A DNA stretch of 64,000 nt, from contig CAZSNF010000002.1 of assembly GCA_964608315.1 (NCBI GenBank), positions 124,001-188,000 on the forward strand, in the 5' to 3' direction. Source of the stretch: VXPQ01 sp964608315. GTDB taxonomy: Bacteria; Bacteroidota; Rhodothermia; Rhodothermales; VXPQ01. A model generated the notes under the pieces. The model saw only the letters and a list, made by a program, of their open reading frames with translations, was not told where the DNA came from and did no database searches. A program made the translations under genes and the position numbers. The first letter of the stretch is position 1. Every line of letters starts with the position of its first letter. Below are positions 17,433 through 26,749 of the stretch, one piece after another.

Positions 17433-18430
17433 CCGCGCTTCCTGTCAGGCGGCAACCACCCCTGCGCGCGATACCAGTTGATCGTATCCGCAACCCCCTC
17501 CTTCAACGACAGGGCGGGACGGTAGTCGAGCAGCCGGCGGGCCTTGTCTATGGAGCACATCTTGCAGGCGTAGCGAATTTCCCGCGCCTTTTCCCGGTGA
17601 AAAGGCGGAAGCGCACCCCACAACCGGAATATCCCTTCCACTACGGCGCCCGACAGGCTGACCAGAGGCGGCGGCACGGATACGGTCATGGCGCTTCGGC
17701 CCAGCGCCGCCGCCGCGGCCTCCTTGAGATCGCGCCACGAATAAAACGCCTCGCCGCCGAGAAAAAACGTTTCGCCCGCCGCGCCCGGCGCCTCCGCCGC
17801 AGCGATCATCCCGCGCACCAGATCGCGGGCGTGGACCAGGCTCATCGCCGGGATGCGGGCATTGCCGACAACCGGGCAAAAACCCATGTTCGCGATCCGG
17901 AAAAACGCATACAGGTCGGCTTCCCTCGGCCCGTACACGGTGGAGGGCCGCACAATGGCGATGGGGAGGCGATCCCGCCACGCATACAATGCTTCCTCCA
18001 TGCGCGCCTTGCTCGCGCCATACCGGCTGAGGGGCCGCATAGCGCTCTCTTCCGTGGCTACGGAGTCGGGGCAGCGTCCTACGACTGCAAGCGAACTGGT
18101 GACGACCACGCGGCGAACGCCCGGATTCACGCGGGCAAGCGCCTCCATCAAGCGCAGCGTCGCCTCGACATTTTCCTGCTCAAGAACCGCATCCTCCCGG
18201 GCCCGCGTAACGCCCCCGTTATGATACACATAGTCCACGTCGCGCACGGCGTCGGCGACAAGCGCTTCGTCGAACAAATCGCCGCGCACCTCGCGGATCG
18301 GGAGGCCCTCCAGCCACTTGCGACGAGTGCGCACCAGACACCGCACCTCGCCAAGCCCCCGATGGAGCAGTTCCTCGACGAGATGACTTCCTATAAAACC
18401 TGTGCCGCCGGTAACGAATGCTTTTTCCAT
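17411..18430 (-). CDS. NAD-dependent epimerase/dehydratase family protein (extended SDR)
   Basis: 339 residues of the extended short-chain dehydrogenase fold. The cofactor motif TGGTGFIG is at residues 7-14, followed by DVDYVYHNGGV, the Ser of VVTSSLAVVG, and the catalytic YGASK (YxxxK) with VRPSTVYGPRE after it. These are typical of nucleotide-sugar epimerases and of sterol-dehydrogenase-like relatives, and the substrate cannot be told from the sequence. ATG 18430 is chosen because the cofactor motif must be near the start. The extreme C-terminus (RTEYL) is encoded by repeat DNA. Confidence 0.85.
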   Translation of the reverse strand: MEKAFVTGGTGFIGSHLVEELLHRGLGEVRCLVRTRRKWLEGLPIREVRGDLFDEALVADAVRDVDYVYHNGGVTRAREDAVLEQENVEATLRLMEALARVNPGVRRVVVTSSLAVVGRCPDSVATEESAMRPLSRYGASKARMEEALYAWRDRLPIAIVRPSTVYGPREADLYAFFRIANMGFCPVVGNARIPAMSLVHARDLVRGMIAAAEAPGAAGETFFLGGEAFYSWRDLKEAAAAALGRSAMTVSVPPPLVSLSGAVVEGIFRLWGALPPFHREKAREIRYACKMCSIDKARRLLDYRPALSLKEGVADTINWYRAQGWLPPDRKRGARTEYL

Positions 18431-18462
18431 ACGACAGAATACGCAATCCGTAACGGTTACGG

Positions 18463-19866
18463 TTATGTTTTTCTGCGCAGTTTGACCACGCTCTCGACGT
18501 GGGGCGTGTGCGGAAACAGATCCACGGGCTGCACCGCCTCGATGCGATAGACGTCCCGCAACAAACCGAGATCGCGCGCCTGCGTCCTCGGATTGCAACT
18601 TGCGTACACGAACCGCCCGGGACCCGATGCGGCGATCTGCTCGACTACTTTCGGGTGCAGGCCGGCCCGCGGCGGATCGACGAGCAGCACGTCCGCCGCC
18701 CCGTTGCGCTCCGCGAAATCGGGACCGAACGCGGTCGCCATATCGCCTTGCACAAAAGTACAATTATCCACGCCGCTCGCCCGAGCATTCGCCCGGGCGT
18801 TCCGAACCGCTTCTTCCATGAGCTCGACGCCCGTCACGCAACGTACGGCGTCCGCCACAAAGATGGATATGGTCCCTGCGCCGCAGTACAAATCGTACGC
18901 CCTGTCCTCCGGTTGCAGTTCGGCGAAATCGCGCACCGTCTCGTACAGCCGCTCCGCCTGGGCCGTATTGGTCTGAAAAAAGGAATTGGCCGCAATCTCG
19001 AACGTATGCGGCCCGATCCGGTCGCGAATGACGCCGGGGCCGAACACGGTTTCGATCCGTTCGCCGAACGCCGTTTGCGCTTTCCCCGTATGGATCGTAT
19101 TGACGAACGTGGTTACGTCGGGAAAATCCTGCCGAAGGAAGGCGGCCATCTCGCCCATCCGCTCGGCGTCGAATCCGTTCGTCACCAGATTGACCATGAC
19201 GTCGCCCGTGCGTTCGCCGGTCCGGATGGCCAGATGCCGCAAAAAACCGGTATGCTTGCGGATGTTCCAGGGCGCCCAGCCCTTTTCCAGAACAAAATCC
19301 CGAATCCGGTTCACCATTTCGGCGCTCGCTGTCGATTGGAGATGGCATTCGTGCACGTCGAGCACCTTGTCGAAACGCCCCGGAACGTGCAGGCCCAGGG
19401 CAAAACGGGTGTCGAAGCGACCGCCCGAATCGATTTCCGCGCGCGTCAGCCAGCGATTCGCGCTGAACGAAAACTCCATCTTGTTGCGGTAGAAATAGCG
19501 CTTCTCCGATCCGATGGCCGGACGAACCGAAACCTCCGCAAACCCGCCGACGCGCGCGAGGGCGTCCCGTACGCTTTCCGTCTTGGCGTCGAGCTGGGCC
19601 TGGTATTCCACATGCTGCCACCGGCATCCGCCGCACGTCCCGAAATAGGCGCACGCCGGCGGAACGCGCAGCGCGCTCGGCGACAGCACCTCCTCTATCG
19701 CCGCCTCGGCGTAGCCCTTTTTCTTCTTGTACACGCGGGCGCGGATGCGATCCCCCGGCACTGCCCAGGGCACGAAAACCACGAACCCGTCCACGCGGGC
19801 AAGCGACCGCCCGCCATCGGCGAATTTTTCAATGGGTATTTCGATATGCGCGCCGCGCGCTACCAT
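18463..19866 (-). CDS. rlmD: 23S rRNA (uracil-5-)-methyltransferase, RlmD/RumA type
   Basis: 467 residues. It has an N-terminal TRAM domain (IEIPIEKFADGGRSLARVDGFVVFVP), a 4Fe-4S cysteine cluster (ACAYFGTCGGCRWQH), an RNA-binding middle part, and a C-terminal methyltransferase with DLYCGAGTISIF for S-adenosylmethionine, VDPPRAGLH, and the nucleophile in YASCNP. Family members methylate U1939 and/or U747 of 23S rRNA (RlmD, RlmCD) or U54 of tRNA (TrmA); the Fe-S cluster points to the rRNA enzymes. It begins about 48 bases after the Omp85 stop and ends 32 bases before the epimerase start. Confidence 0.92.
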   Translation of the reverse strand: MVARGAHIEIPIEKFADGGRSLARVDGFVVFVPWAVPGDRIRARVYKKKKGYAEAAIEEVLSPSALRVPPACAYFGTCGGCRWQHVEYQAQLDAKTESVRDALARVGGFAEVSVRPAIGSEKRYFYRNKMEFSFSANRWLTRAEIDSGGRFDTRFALGLHVPGRFDKVLDVHECHLQSTASAEMVNRIRDFVLEKGWAPWNIRKHTGFLRHLAIRTGERTGDVMVNLVTNGFDAERMGEMAAFLRQDFPDVTTFVNTIHTGKAQTAFGERIETVFGPGVIRDRIGPHTFEIAANSFFQTNTAQAERLYETVRDFAELQPEDRAYDLYCGAGTISIFVADAVRCVTGVELMEEAVRNARANARASGVDNCTFVQGDMATAFGPDFAERNGAADVLLVDPPRAGLHPKVVEQIAASGPGRFVYASCNPRTQARDLGLLRDVYRIEAVQPVDLFPHTPHVESVVKLRRKT

Positions 19867-19914
19867 GCGATTACCTCGTCATCGGAAAGAAATACAGGGA
19901 CGCAAGCCGACCCG

Positions 19915-22410
19915 TCAAAAAGCATGCCCCAAACTCAAGCGGTGCCATTTCCAGGCGCGAAAATCGTCTGGAAACACGCCCAGGTCGGGGCGACGCGGAT
20001 CGTACGCCTTCATGGCGACGTCGGTCCGAATAATCAGATAACGAAAATCCAGCCGAAGCCCAATCCCGGACCCGACGCCTAACTGGCGATAAAACGAATC
20101 GACGTGAAATCGGCCGTCCAGATTCGCGGGCGCGTCCCCGCCGAACCCCGGATTGCGCGGGCCGAACCACACATTCCCTACGTCCGCAAAAACAACGCCG
20201 ATCCAGTCCATGCCAAAGAGGCGGAAAAGGCGCTGGCGCAACTCCACAGAGGCTTCCAGCTTGATGTCCCCGCCCAGAATGTTTGCGCCTTCCCCGGAGT
20301 CTCGTACGGACTCGAACCGGGCGCCGCCGGGGCCGAGTTCATGCCAGTCCCAGCCCCGTACGCTCGATATGCCGCCTATGTAGAAGCGCTGTCCGAACGG
20401 CACCAGTCCCGCATCGCCGAAGGGATGCGCGACGCCTCCAATGAACTTCAGCGCCAGCGTAGAAGAAGCGTTGATCGCATGGTACAAACGCAAATCGCTC
20501 GCAAAACGCACGTATCGGCGGTACAAAAGCCTGTCGGACGAGGTCCCGGAAAAAAGGCCCGGAAGATACCCGTCTGCATCGCCGGACGAATACGCGAAAC
20601 GGTCCAGCAAATACGGCAGGTAATTGCCCAGAGCTATCGAACCCTCCATGCTATGTCCCCGGTCGCGCCGGAGCGGATTCACATTGGTCGAACGCAACGT
20701 ATACCGAAGGGCGGTATTGATTTGCGGCACCGTATAATCCTCAAGAATCTGCGCCTGCTGCACCGGATCCGAAACCGGATCGAGCAGGTTGTTCAGAATA
20801 TCGTTTCGGAAATTCCGCAACGTATCGGGATTGCTCAGGCTCACGTCCAGCACGTCCAGCAAAGACGTGAGGGTCGCATTATGATCCAGTTCGATGCGGT
20901 AACGGGCATTGCCGCGCGCCCGGATAATGAGTCCGAAATCGTCGCGGCGCGCCCTGAGCAGGCTTAGCGACAGGCGGGTTCTGACGTCATACAGAGGAAG
21001 CGCCCCGTCCAGTCCGCGAAACGGACGCATGAGATACGGCATCGTAAGGGAGGTGGCGACCTCCGCCTGCGATGCGGTCAAACTGCTGAAATCGTCGAAA
21101 TCGGTCGATATGGACCCGGACGTTCGGACGAGGAATGTTTCCCCGCGGCCCAGCAGGTTGGCGTTCTCGTAGGTGACGGCAATCCCCGCGCCTAATTCCT
21201 TGTCCGAATTGTTGAACGGGTCCACGCGCTGCAACACGGACGGCTCGAAACGAATCTGATGCCGGTCGCGCGTACGCAGCGCGATGCGATGCAACAGGGT
21301 CGGCGCGGCGGACGAGAAGCCCGGGACGGAAGATTCCGGGACAATGTCGGTAAACAAAAACACGCCCGTGCCTTCGAGCCGTCGCCGCGTAGCCAGCACC
21401 TTCGATTGCGAATACCAATCCCCCGGAGCAAACTGAAGCGTGCGGACAAGCAAGCCGGACGACAGTTTCTTTTCGTTCCGAAACCGGAAAGACGCCGTCC
21501 CGCCGGCGACGGAATCCGAAGGCGCTTCAAGCGGACGGATTTCGGACCGCTCCGCCACTTCCGGCTCGGGACCCGTTACGTCGAACGCAACGTCTCCGAA
21601 GCGATAACGCGACCCGGTCCCGATTTCGAAGCACACGTCCAGGCTGTCCGACGATGCCGAAAGAATCACGGCGCGGACAGAATCCCGGGTAGCGGAAGCG
21701 TAGCCCTCGTCCCGCAGAAAGGTCAGAATGCGCCTCGCTTCGCTATGCAGCATCGTCTCGGAATACCGCTGCCTGCGCGCGCGCAGGCGCAGGGGACGAT
21801 CCGGGTCAACAGGTTCGATGCGCAGTACGGCGTCCCGCGCCAGCCGCGCATGCTGATCGGGCGCCAGATGGTTGACCCCGGCGTACTGCACATTCCGTAT
21901 GTACGTGGGGGCGCCGGGCGTCACGCGGAAAACGACCGCCACTTTCCTCGCCGAGAGCGTATCGATCCGGGCAATCACCTCGGCGGCGAAAAACCCTTCC
22001 TGGCGATACAAAAGACGAAGGCGATCCAGGTCCGCCTGGAGCACAACCATGTCGAGCACGGCAAGCGGCTCGCCGCCGGCCATCAGCGAATTGCTCAACC
22101 GTTCTCCGAGTTTCCCGGAGTCCCCAAGGCGATACATCCACAGCCACCAGGTCATCCCCGGAATTTTGGCCAACCGGCGATTTGGCTTCGTTCGCACCCG
22201 GCGGGCCAGCATGGACTCGGCGAACACTGCGTCGCCCTCAAAGACAACGCGGCGCACGACAAGCGTATCCGTATACGCCTCTTCGGGGGATATTCCCAAA
22301 GAAACGTCCGTTCCCGCATCCTGGGCGACCGTCGCGCCGACCAGCGCGAACGCGAGGGCCAACCAGGCGATCCGGGGAAGAAAAACGCGATGCGAGGGCC
22401 CGCAACGCAA
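19915..22410 (-). CDS. Omp85-family outer membrane protein (TamA/BamA-like)
   Basis: 831 residues from TTG 22410, which follows a GAGGAAG Shine-Dalgarno and gives a signal peptide (RIAWLALAFALVGATVAQ). The alternative upstream start would run into the DUF2795 gene. POTRA-like segments follow (LVVRRVVFEGDAVFAESML; TYIRNVQYAGVNHLAPDQH; YRFGDVAFDV). The last 450 residues form the beta-barrel, with the family motif GGISSVRGWDW and the C-terminal LSLGHAF ending in Phe, as outer membrane proteins require. It probably assembles or translocates proteins at the outer membrane. It lies 4 bases after the DUF2795 gene. Confidence 0.88.
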   Translation of the reverse strand: MRCGPSHRVFLPRIAWLALAFALVGATVAQDAGTDVSLGISPEEAYTDTLVVRRVVFEGDAVFAESMLARRVRTKPNRRLAKIPGMTWWLWMYRLGDSGKLGERLSNSLMAGGEPLAVLDMVVLQADLDRLRLLYRQEGFFAAEVIARIDTLSARKVAVVFRVTPGAPTYIRNVQYAGVNHLAPDQHARLARDAVLRIEPVDPDRPLRLRARRQRYSETMLHSEARRILTFLRDEGYASATRDSVRAVILSASSDSLDVCFEIGTGSRYRFGDVAFDVTGPEPEVAERSEIRPLEAPSDSVAGGTASFRFRNEKKLSSGLLVRTLQFAPGDWYSQSKVLATRRRLEGTGVFLFTDIVPESSVPGFSSAAPTLLHRIALRTRDRHQIRFEPSVLQRVDPFNNSDKELGAGIAVTYENANLLGRGETFLVRTSGSISTDFDDFSSLTASQAEVATSLTMPYLMRPFRGLDGALPLYDVRTRLSLSLLRARRDDFGLIIRARGNARYRIELDHNATLTSLLDVLDVSLSNPDTLRNFRNDILNNLLDPVSDPVQQAQILEDYTVPQINTALRYTLRSTNVNPLRRDRGHSMEGSIALGNYLPYLLDRFAYSSGDADGYLPGLFSGTSSDRLLYRRYVRFASDLRLYHAINASSTLALKFIGGVAHPFGDAGLVPFGQRFYIGGISSVRGWDWHELGPGGARFESVRDSGEGANILGGDIKLEASVELRQRLFRLFGMDWIGVVFADVGNVWFGPRNPGFGGDAPANLDGRFHVDSFYRQLGVGSGIGLRLDFRYLIIRTDVAMKAYDPRRPDLGVFPDDFRAWKWHRLSLGHAF

Positions 22411-22414
22411 CGGG

Positions 22415-22633
22415 TTACTCTTCCTCGAAATAAAAATCGTCGTCCGCCGTCGGATAATCCGGCCAAACTTCGTCAATGCTTTCGTACGGCTCGCCATCGT
22501 CCTCCATCTCTTCGAGATTTTCTATAACCTCACGCAGAGCTCCCGTACGCTCTGCATAATCGATGAGTTCGCCTTTCGTTGCAGGCCAGGGTGCATCTTC
22601 AAGGTACGACGCCAGTTCAAGACTCCAGTACAT
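22415..22633 (-). CDS. DUF2795 small acidic protein
   Basis: A 72-residue very acidic protein starting MYWSLELASYLEDAPWPATK at ATG 22633, with ERTGALREVIENL and EPYESIDEVWPDYPT. This matches the DUF2795 family of short proteins found widely in Bacteroidota and relatives, whose function is unknown. The longer frame upstream to 22729 is low-complexity and not family-like. The stop is 4 bases from the start of the Omp85 gene, so the two are probably co-translated. Confidence 0.85.
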   Translation of the reverse strand: MYWSLELASYLEDAPWPATKGELIDYAERTGALREVIENLEEMEDDGEPYESIDEVWPDYPTADDDFYFEEE

Positions 22634-22829
22634 CGGGTGCGCATTTGTTGAGGGGGGCGATACAACCGGCGCACACGCAGCCGGTCTTGTGGGAGCAGGC
22701 ACTATAATTTCCCCAAAGGATAAAAGCAAGGAATAAATGCCATTACCCCAAAGATATGCGTGAAATTACGGGAATCCGCCGCCCGCCAACCGCAAAAAAA
22801 CGCCAGGCGCCCCCTGCGAGGCCACCCGA

Positions 22830-23795
22830 TCAATAATCGAACGCCCGCGTCGTCCGTTCCGAATCCGCCTTTAATTTTTCGTACTCCGCAGGGGTCATGG
22901 AGGGGGACATATATAAAACCGGGTTTATGGCGCTTCCGCCCGCGGCCCGAACCTCGAAATGCACGTGGGGGCCCACCGAACGGCCCGTGTTTCCGCTCAA
23001 GCCAATGCGCTCGCCCCGCTTGACGCTGCTTCCGCGACGAACCGAATCGTCTATTCTGGAAAGGTGCGCGTACAGCGTTTCGGTCTCCGAGGCCGGATGC
23101 GAAATAACCACATAGTTGCCGTAACTGTCATTGTACCCCCTCCGGAGCACCTGACCGGCAGCGGACGCAACCACCGGAGTACCCTCTCGCACGGGAATAT
23201 CCACCCCGTAATGCATTTTCAGAACGCCGAGAATGGGATCTTTTCGCATGCCGAACCCGGACACGACAGGGCCGGAAACCGGAAGAATCGCCGGCGTCTG
23301 ATCGTGCCGATCCATTTGCTCGTCTGCAAGCGTCAGCAAATCCCGCAAACTGGCGCTCTGGAAATGGATGCGGCTTTCAAGTCGATCCAGCTGTTGCGAC
23401 GTTTCCCGCAACAGCATATCCGTAGGCGGCCCGAGCCGATCGAATTCCCCGTACGGATCGGAACCACCCACGCCCAGGCGGCGAATGTCCTCGGAAACCG
23501 GCTCTACGCCGAACACCGTGCGGTACAGCTGCTGATCCGATTCCTCAAGCGCATCCAGCTGATCCGAGTACGTATTCAGCCGATCGCCAAACTCCGCAAT
23601 CTCTTCCTGCAAGATCGCGTTCTCGGTTTTCAGGGCTACTTCCTCGGGCGTTTCGCCCACCCGGTCAACGACCCACAACAGCATAAAAGCCAGCAAGACC
23701 CCCAATCCCAACGCATACGCCGCCGTCCGTCCAATCCATTTTTCCTCCACATACGCGAAGGATCTGGAATCGAAGTAGTAACGTTTCTTAAACAT
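22830..23795 (-). CDS. M23 family peptidase with N-terminal membrane anchor
   Basis: 321 residues. A single transmembrane helix (YALGLGVLLAFMLLWVVDRV) follows a charged start, then a coiled-coil region, then a LytM/M23 domain. The zinc ligands are visible as MHYGVDIPV (H...D) and HVHFEV (HxH), with GNYVVISH and SGNTG between them. All four are intact, so it is likely an active peptidoglycan endopeptidase rather than a degenerate activator. It sits in the inner membrane facing the periplasm, as in cell-shape or division hydrolases. Confidence 0.92.
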   Translation of the reverse strand: MFKKRYYFDSRSFAYVEEKWIGRTAAYALGLGVLLAFMLLWVVDRVGETPEEVALKTENAILQEEIAEFGDRLNTYSDQLDALEESDQQLYRTVFGVEPVSEDIRRLGVGGSDPYGEFDRLGPPTDMLLRETSQQLDRLESRIHFQSASLRDLLTLADEQMDRHDQTPAILPVSGPVVSGFGMRKDPILGVLKMHYGVDIPVREGTPVVASAAGQVLRRGYNDSYGNYVVISHPASETETLYAHLSRIDDSVRRGSSVKRGERIGLSGNTGRSVGPHVHFEVRAAGGSAINPVLYMSPSMTPAEYEKLKADSERTTRAFDY

Positions 23796-23917
23796 ACGGA
23801 TACGCGGTTGCGTGAACGTGCGTTATGGGTCTTGCTCCTGATTCGGCGGGCGCGACGGGCATGCCGCAACGCCTTCGCCCTCCGCGTCAGAAAAGGGAAA
23901 GTTCGGCTATTAAAGAG

Positions 23918-24178
23918 TTAAGGAACCTCTGATTAATTCTACTTCGATCAGCGCTTCACGTTCCTGCATACAGGACATTGTGCCGGCGTCGTTGAAATAG
24001 CGGTAAACGTTGCGGATTCGGTGCATGGCGAACGTGAAGCGCCCTTCGGGAGGCTGCGAGAGGCGCTCTGGCTGTGTCATTCCTCATTATGTGGGGCCTG
24101 CCACATTGCTTCGTCATTCTTTGCCAGAGTGCCTCTCGCAGCCTCTGAACTTTGCAGATTTAGCCAGAGTATCCTTAA
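23918..24178 (+). repeat. MITE-like repeat, full-length copy
   Basis: The left end TTAAGGAACCTCTGATTAAT and the right end TTAGCCAGAGTATCCTTAA enclose the same interior as the copy at 6487 (GAAGCGCCCTTCGGGAGGCT, GAGAGGCGCTCTGGCTGTGT). TTAA is present on both sides. It fills the gap between the divergent promoter side of the M23 gene and the 3' end of hprK. Confidence 0.85.
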
Positions 24179-24202
24179 TATAACGATATTCCGGTAATTT
24201 GT

Positions 24203-24244
24203 CAAGGATATTCTGATTAAGTCCACAAAGACCAGAGGCTGCAA
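24203..24244 (-). repeat. MITE end fragment
   Basis: AAGGATATTCTGATTAAG, then CAGAGGCTGC, is a degraded version of one end of the repeat family, just 25 bases beyond the complete copy and 15 bases from the hprK stop codon. It is probably the remains of an older insertion. Confidence 0.55.
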
Positions 24245-24258
24245 CGGACGAAGCAGCG

Positions 24259-25275
24259 CTATTCGTAATCCCGCTCGAAGCGCTCGACCGCTCGAGCGGG
24301 GTGGTCGGAGCCTTTGGCGCGAATGCGATCGCCGAGCCGCTTTGCAAACACCTCGGCAGGGTCGTACCCCGCGTTGCGAAGAAGGTGATTCATAGCGATC
24401 ACTTCGCAGATCACCGTAATGTTTTTTCCCGGCGTAACCGGAATCTTCACCATGGGCAAATCGACGCCCAGCGCGCGGTAGGTATCGCTCACCATGCCGA
24501 GGCGAGTGTATTCTTCTTCGGGATCCCATAGCTCCATGTGCACCACAATCTCGACGCGCTTGCGAAAACGAATGGCCCGTATCCCGAACATGGCGCGAAT
24601 ATCGACCAGGCCCAGTCCCCTGACTTCCATAAAGTGCTGGGCCAATTCGGTGCCGGCGCCCATCAATACGTGCTCGTCCTTGCGCGTGACGACAACGACA
24701 TCGTCGGCCACCAGGCGGTGCCCTCGCTCCACCAGGTCCAGCGCCACTTCGCTCTTGCCGATACCGGATTTCCCGACCAGAAGCAGCCCTATGCCGTATA
24801 CCGCCACCAGGGAGCCGTGAATCGTTTGCTGCAACGCAAACTGGTCGTTCAGAAAATCCCGCAGAATCGCCATGAAGTCGATGGATTGCAGGGACGTCCG
24901 GAAAACGGGTACGCCCCGACGGGTCGCCATGGCCGCCATTTCATCGTCCAGCGTATTGTTGACGGTGAGCACAATGCACGGAACCGGAAAGGAAACAAGG
25001 GTTTCGAACGCCTTCCGCCGAACATCCGCCGGCTGATGCCGCAAAAACTTGTTTTCCGTATTTCCCAGAATCTGTACGCGCTGATGGGTGAACAAATCAG
25101 TGTATCCGGCCAGCACCAGGCCCGGACGATGCAAATCCACCTCGGTAACCAGTCGATCCTCGGCGGAAACATCGTTTACGGACTCGATATCGACGTTGGC
25201 CATCGCCCGTAATTTTTCCACCATGAAGGCCACGGAGATGGATTGTTTCTTGAAGGCTTTCGTCGCGTCGGACAT
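24259..25275 (-). CDS. hprK: HPr kinase/phosphorylase
   Basis: 338 residues. HprK phosphorylates (and dephosphorylates) HPr-type proteins on serine and links carbon status to other processes. The Walker A GKSGIGKS lies in the C-terminal half, followed by HRLVADDVVVV and the HprK signature EVRGLGLVDIRAMFG, then VEIVVHMELWD. The N-terminal DRTAGG-like domain is present (LVLAGYTDLFTHQRVQILG). ATG 25275 is the family start; frame continuation upstream runs through a mobile repeat. No HPr gene is nearby. The promoter must lie in or beyond the repeat, which ends only 21 bases upstream. Confidence 0.94.
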   Translation of the reverse strand: MSDATKAFKKQSISVAFMVEKLRAMANVDIESVNDVSAEDRLVTEVDLHRPGLVLAGYTDLFTHQRVQILGNTENKFLRHQPADVRRKAFETLVSFPVPCIVLTVNNTLDDEMAAMATRRGVPVFRTSLQSIDFMAILRDFLNDQFALQQTIHGSLVAVYGIGLLLVGKSGIGKSEVALDLVERGHRLVADDVVVVTRKDEHVLMGAGTELAQHFMEVRGLGLVDIRAMFGIRAIRFRKRVEIVVHMELWDPEEEYTRLGMVSDTYRALGVDLPMVKIPVTPGKNITVICEVIAMNHLLRNAGYDPAEVFAKRLGDRIRAKGSDHPARAVERFERDYE

Positions 25276-25296
25276 GGCGTTGGGCCGGGTTCGATG

Positions 25297-25554
25297 AAGG
25301 ATACTCTGATTAAATGTGCAAAGTTCAGAGGCTTGCGAGGGGTGGGCTGGCAAGGAATGACGAAGCAGCATGGCAGGCTCCATGTAATGAGGAATGACAC
25401 AGCCAGCGCACCCCTCGCAGCCTCCCGAAGGGCGCTTCACGTCCGCCATGCACCGAATCCGCAGCGTTTACCGCTGATTTCAACGACGCCGGCACAATGT
25501 CCTGTACGCACGAACGTGAAGCGCTGATCTAAGTAGATTTAATCAGAGTATCCT
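25297..25554 (-). repeat. MITE-like repeat, full-length copy directly upstream of hprK
   Basis: Reverse orientation compared with the copy at 6487: AAGGATACTCTGATTAAATG at the left and TTTAATCAGAGTATCCT at the right, with the same interior (CAGCCTCCCGAAGGGCGCTT). The stem arms here read GGCTTGCGAGGGGTG and CACCCCTCGCAGCC, so both arms have changed together and still pair. It occupies nearly the whole hprK-moxR gap. Confidence 0.85.
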
Positions 25555-25628
25555 CAACAGGTTCGGACGGCATAGCGTACGCAACCGCCCTGCGCCGGGG
25601 CGCATCGGGGTATGCGCTTGCAGAATCG

Positions 25629-26633
25629 CTACGGAACTTCTACGGTTTCAAGTATCTGCTGCACCAGGTCGTCGCTGGTCACTTCTTCCGCCTCGGCTTC
25701 GTACGACGCCGCAATGCGGTGCCGCATCACGTCCGGAGCCAGCATGCGGACATCCTCCGGGGTAACATAGGCCCGCCGCTGCAAAAAAGCATGCGCGCGC
25801 GCTGCAAGATTCAGGTTGATGGTTGCGCGCGGAGACGCCCCGAATTCGATGAGCGGCGCAATACCGGACAGGCGATACTCTGCCGGACGCCGCGACGCCA
25901 TCACAAGGTCCACCATGTACTTCTCGACGCGCTCGTCCATATAGAGCTCGTTCAACACGGCGCGCGCCGAAAGAATATCTTTCGGTCCGACCACCTCCCG
26001 GGCCTCTTCTTTCTGGCCGGTGCGGGCCATGCGACGCATGATTTCCAGTTCCTCGTCGCGGGTCGGGTAATCCACCCGAATCTTCAGCATGAATCGATCC
26101 ACCTGCGCCTCCGGGAGCGGATAGGTCCCTTCCTGCTCGATCGGGTTTTGCGTAGCCAGCACCAGAAACGGTTCTTCGAGCGGAAACGTGGTCTCGCCGA
26201 TCGTGACCTGCCGCTCCTGCATGCTTTCAAGCAACGCACTCTGGACCTTGGCCGGAGACCGGTTGATCTCGTCGGCCAGAATGACATTGGCGAAAACAGG
26301 TCCCTTTTTGATTGAAAAGGACCCCTCTTTCTGGTTGTATACAAGCGTACCCAGCAAATCGGCGGGAAGCAAATCCGGCGTGAACTGGATGCGCTGGAAC
26401 CTGGTCCCGATGGCGCGGGCAAGCGAACTGATCGTGAGGGTTTTGGCGAGACCCGGTACGCCTTCAAGCAACACGTGTCCATCGCCAAGCAACCCGATCA
26501 ACAGGCGCTCGATCATGGATTGCTGCCCCACGACGACCCGGCCTACTTCGTTCAACAACGAGTCTACGAACGCGCTTTCGTCGCGAATGCGCTCGCTGAC
26601 CCGGACCATGTCAAAGTTCGATACGGTTTCCAC
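25629..26633 (-). CDS. MoxR-family AAA+ ATPase
   Basis: 334 residues. MoxR ATPases act as chaperones, often with VWA-domain partners, in metal insertion or envelope maturation. There is GQQSMIERLLIGLLGDGHVLLEG, Walker A EGVPGLAKT, RIQFTPDLLPADLLG, Walker B VILADEINRSPAKVQSALLE and sensor ATQNPIEQEGTYPLPEAQ. The lid domain follows with GASPRATINL. Its start is 21 bases from the left boundary of a truncated repeat. No VWA/DUF58 gene is adjacent here, unlike many MoxR loci, so its partner is not identifiable. Confidence 0.93.
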   Translation of the reverse strand: METVSNFDMVRVSERIRDESAFVDSLLNEVGRVVVGQQSMIERLLIGLLGDGHVLLEGVPGLAKTLTISSLARAIGTRFQRIQFTPDLLPADLLGTLVYNQKEGSFSIKKGPVFANVILADEINRSPAKVQSALLESMQERQVTIGETTFPLEEPFLVLATQNPIEQEGTYPLPEAQVDRFMLKIRVDYPTRDEELEIMRRMARTGQKEEAREVVGPKDILSARAVLNELYMDERVEKYMVDLVMASRRPAEYRLSGIAPLIEFGASPRATINLNLAARAHAFLQRRAYVTPEDVRMLAPDVMRHRIAASYEAEAEEVTSDDLVQQILETVEVP

Positions 26634-26653
26634 TGGACAGAAAAACGGATGAA

Positions 26654-26738
26654 TTAAGGGATACTCTGATTAAATCCGGAAAGTTCAGAGGCTGCGAGAG
26701 GCGCGCCACATCTCCAACGCACCGAATCCACAGTGGTT
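26654..26738 (-). repeat. MITE-like repeat, truncated
   Basis: One end (GGGATACTCTGATTAAATCC, GAAAGTTCAGAGGCTGCGAG) is present, then the sequence jumps to the interior phrase GCACCGAATCCACAG. The central stem and the other end are missing, giving about 85 bases between moxR and the GHMP-like gene. Confidence 0.65.
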
Positions 26739-26749
26739 TTTGCAGGCGG

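Noticed and set aside
18499..20082. 527-codon plus-strand frame over the RlmD gene
   Set aside because: Shadow of the minus-strand methyltransferase, which has all its catalytic motifs.
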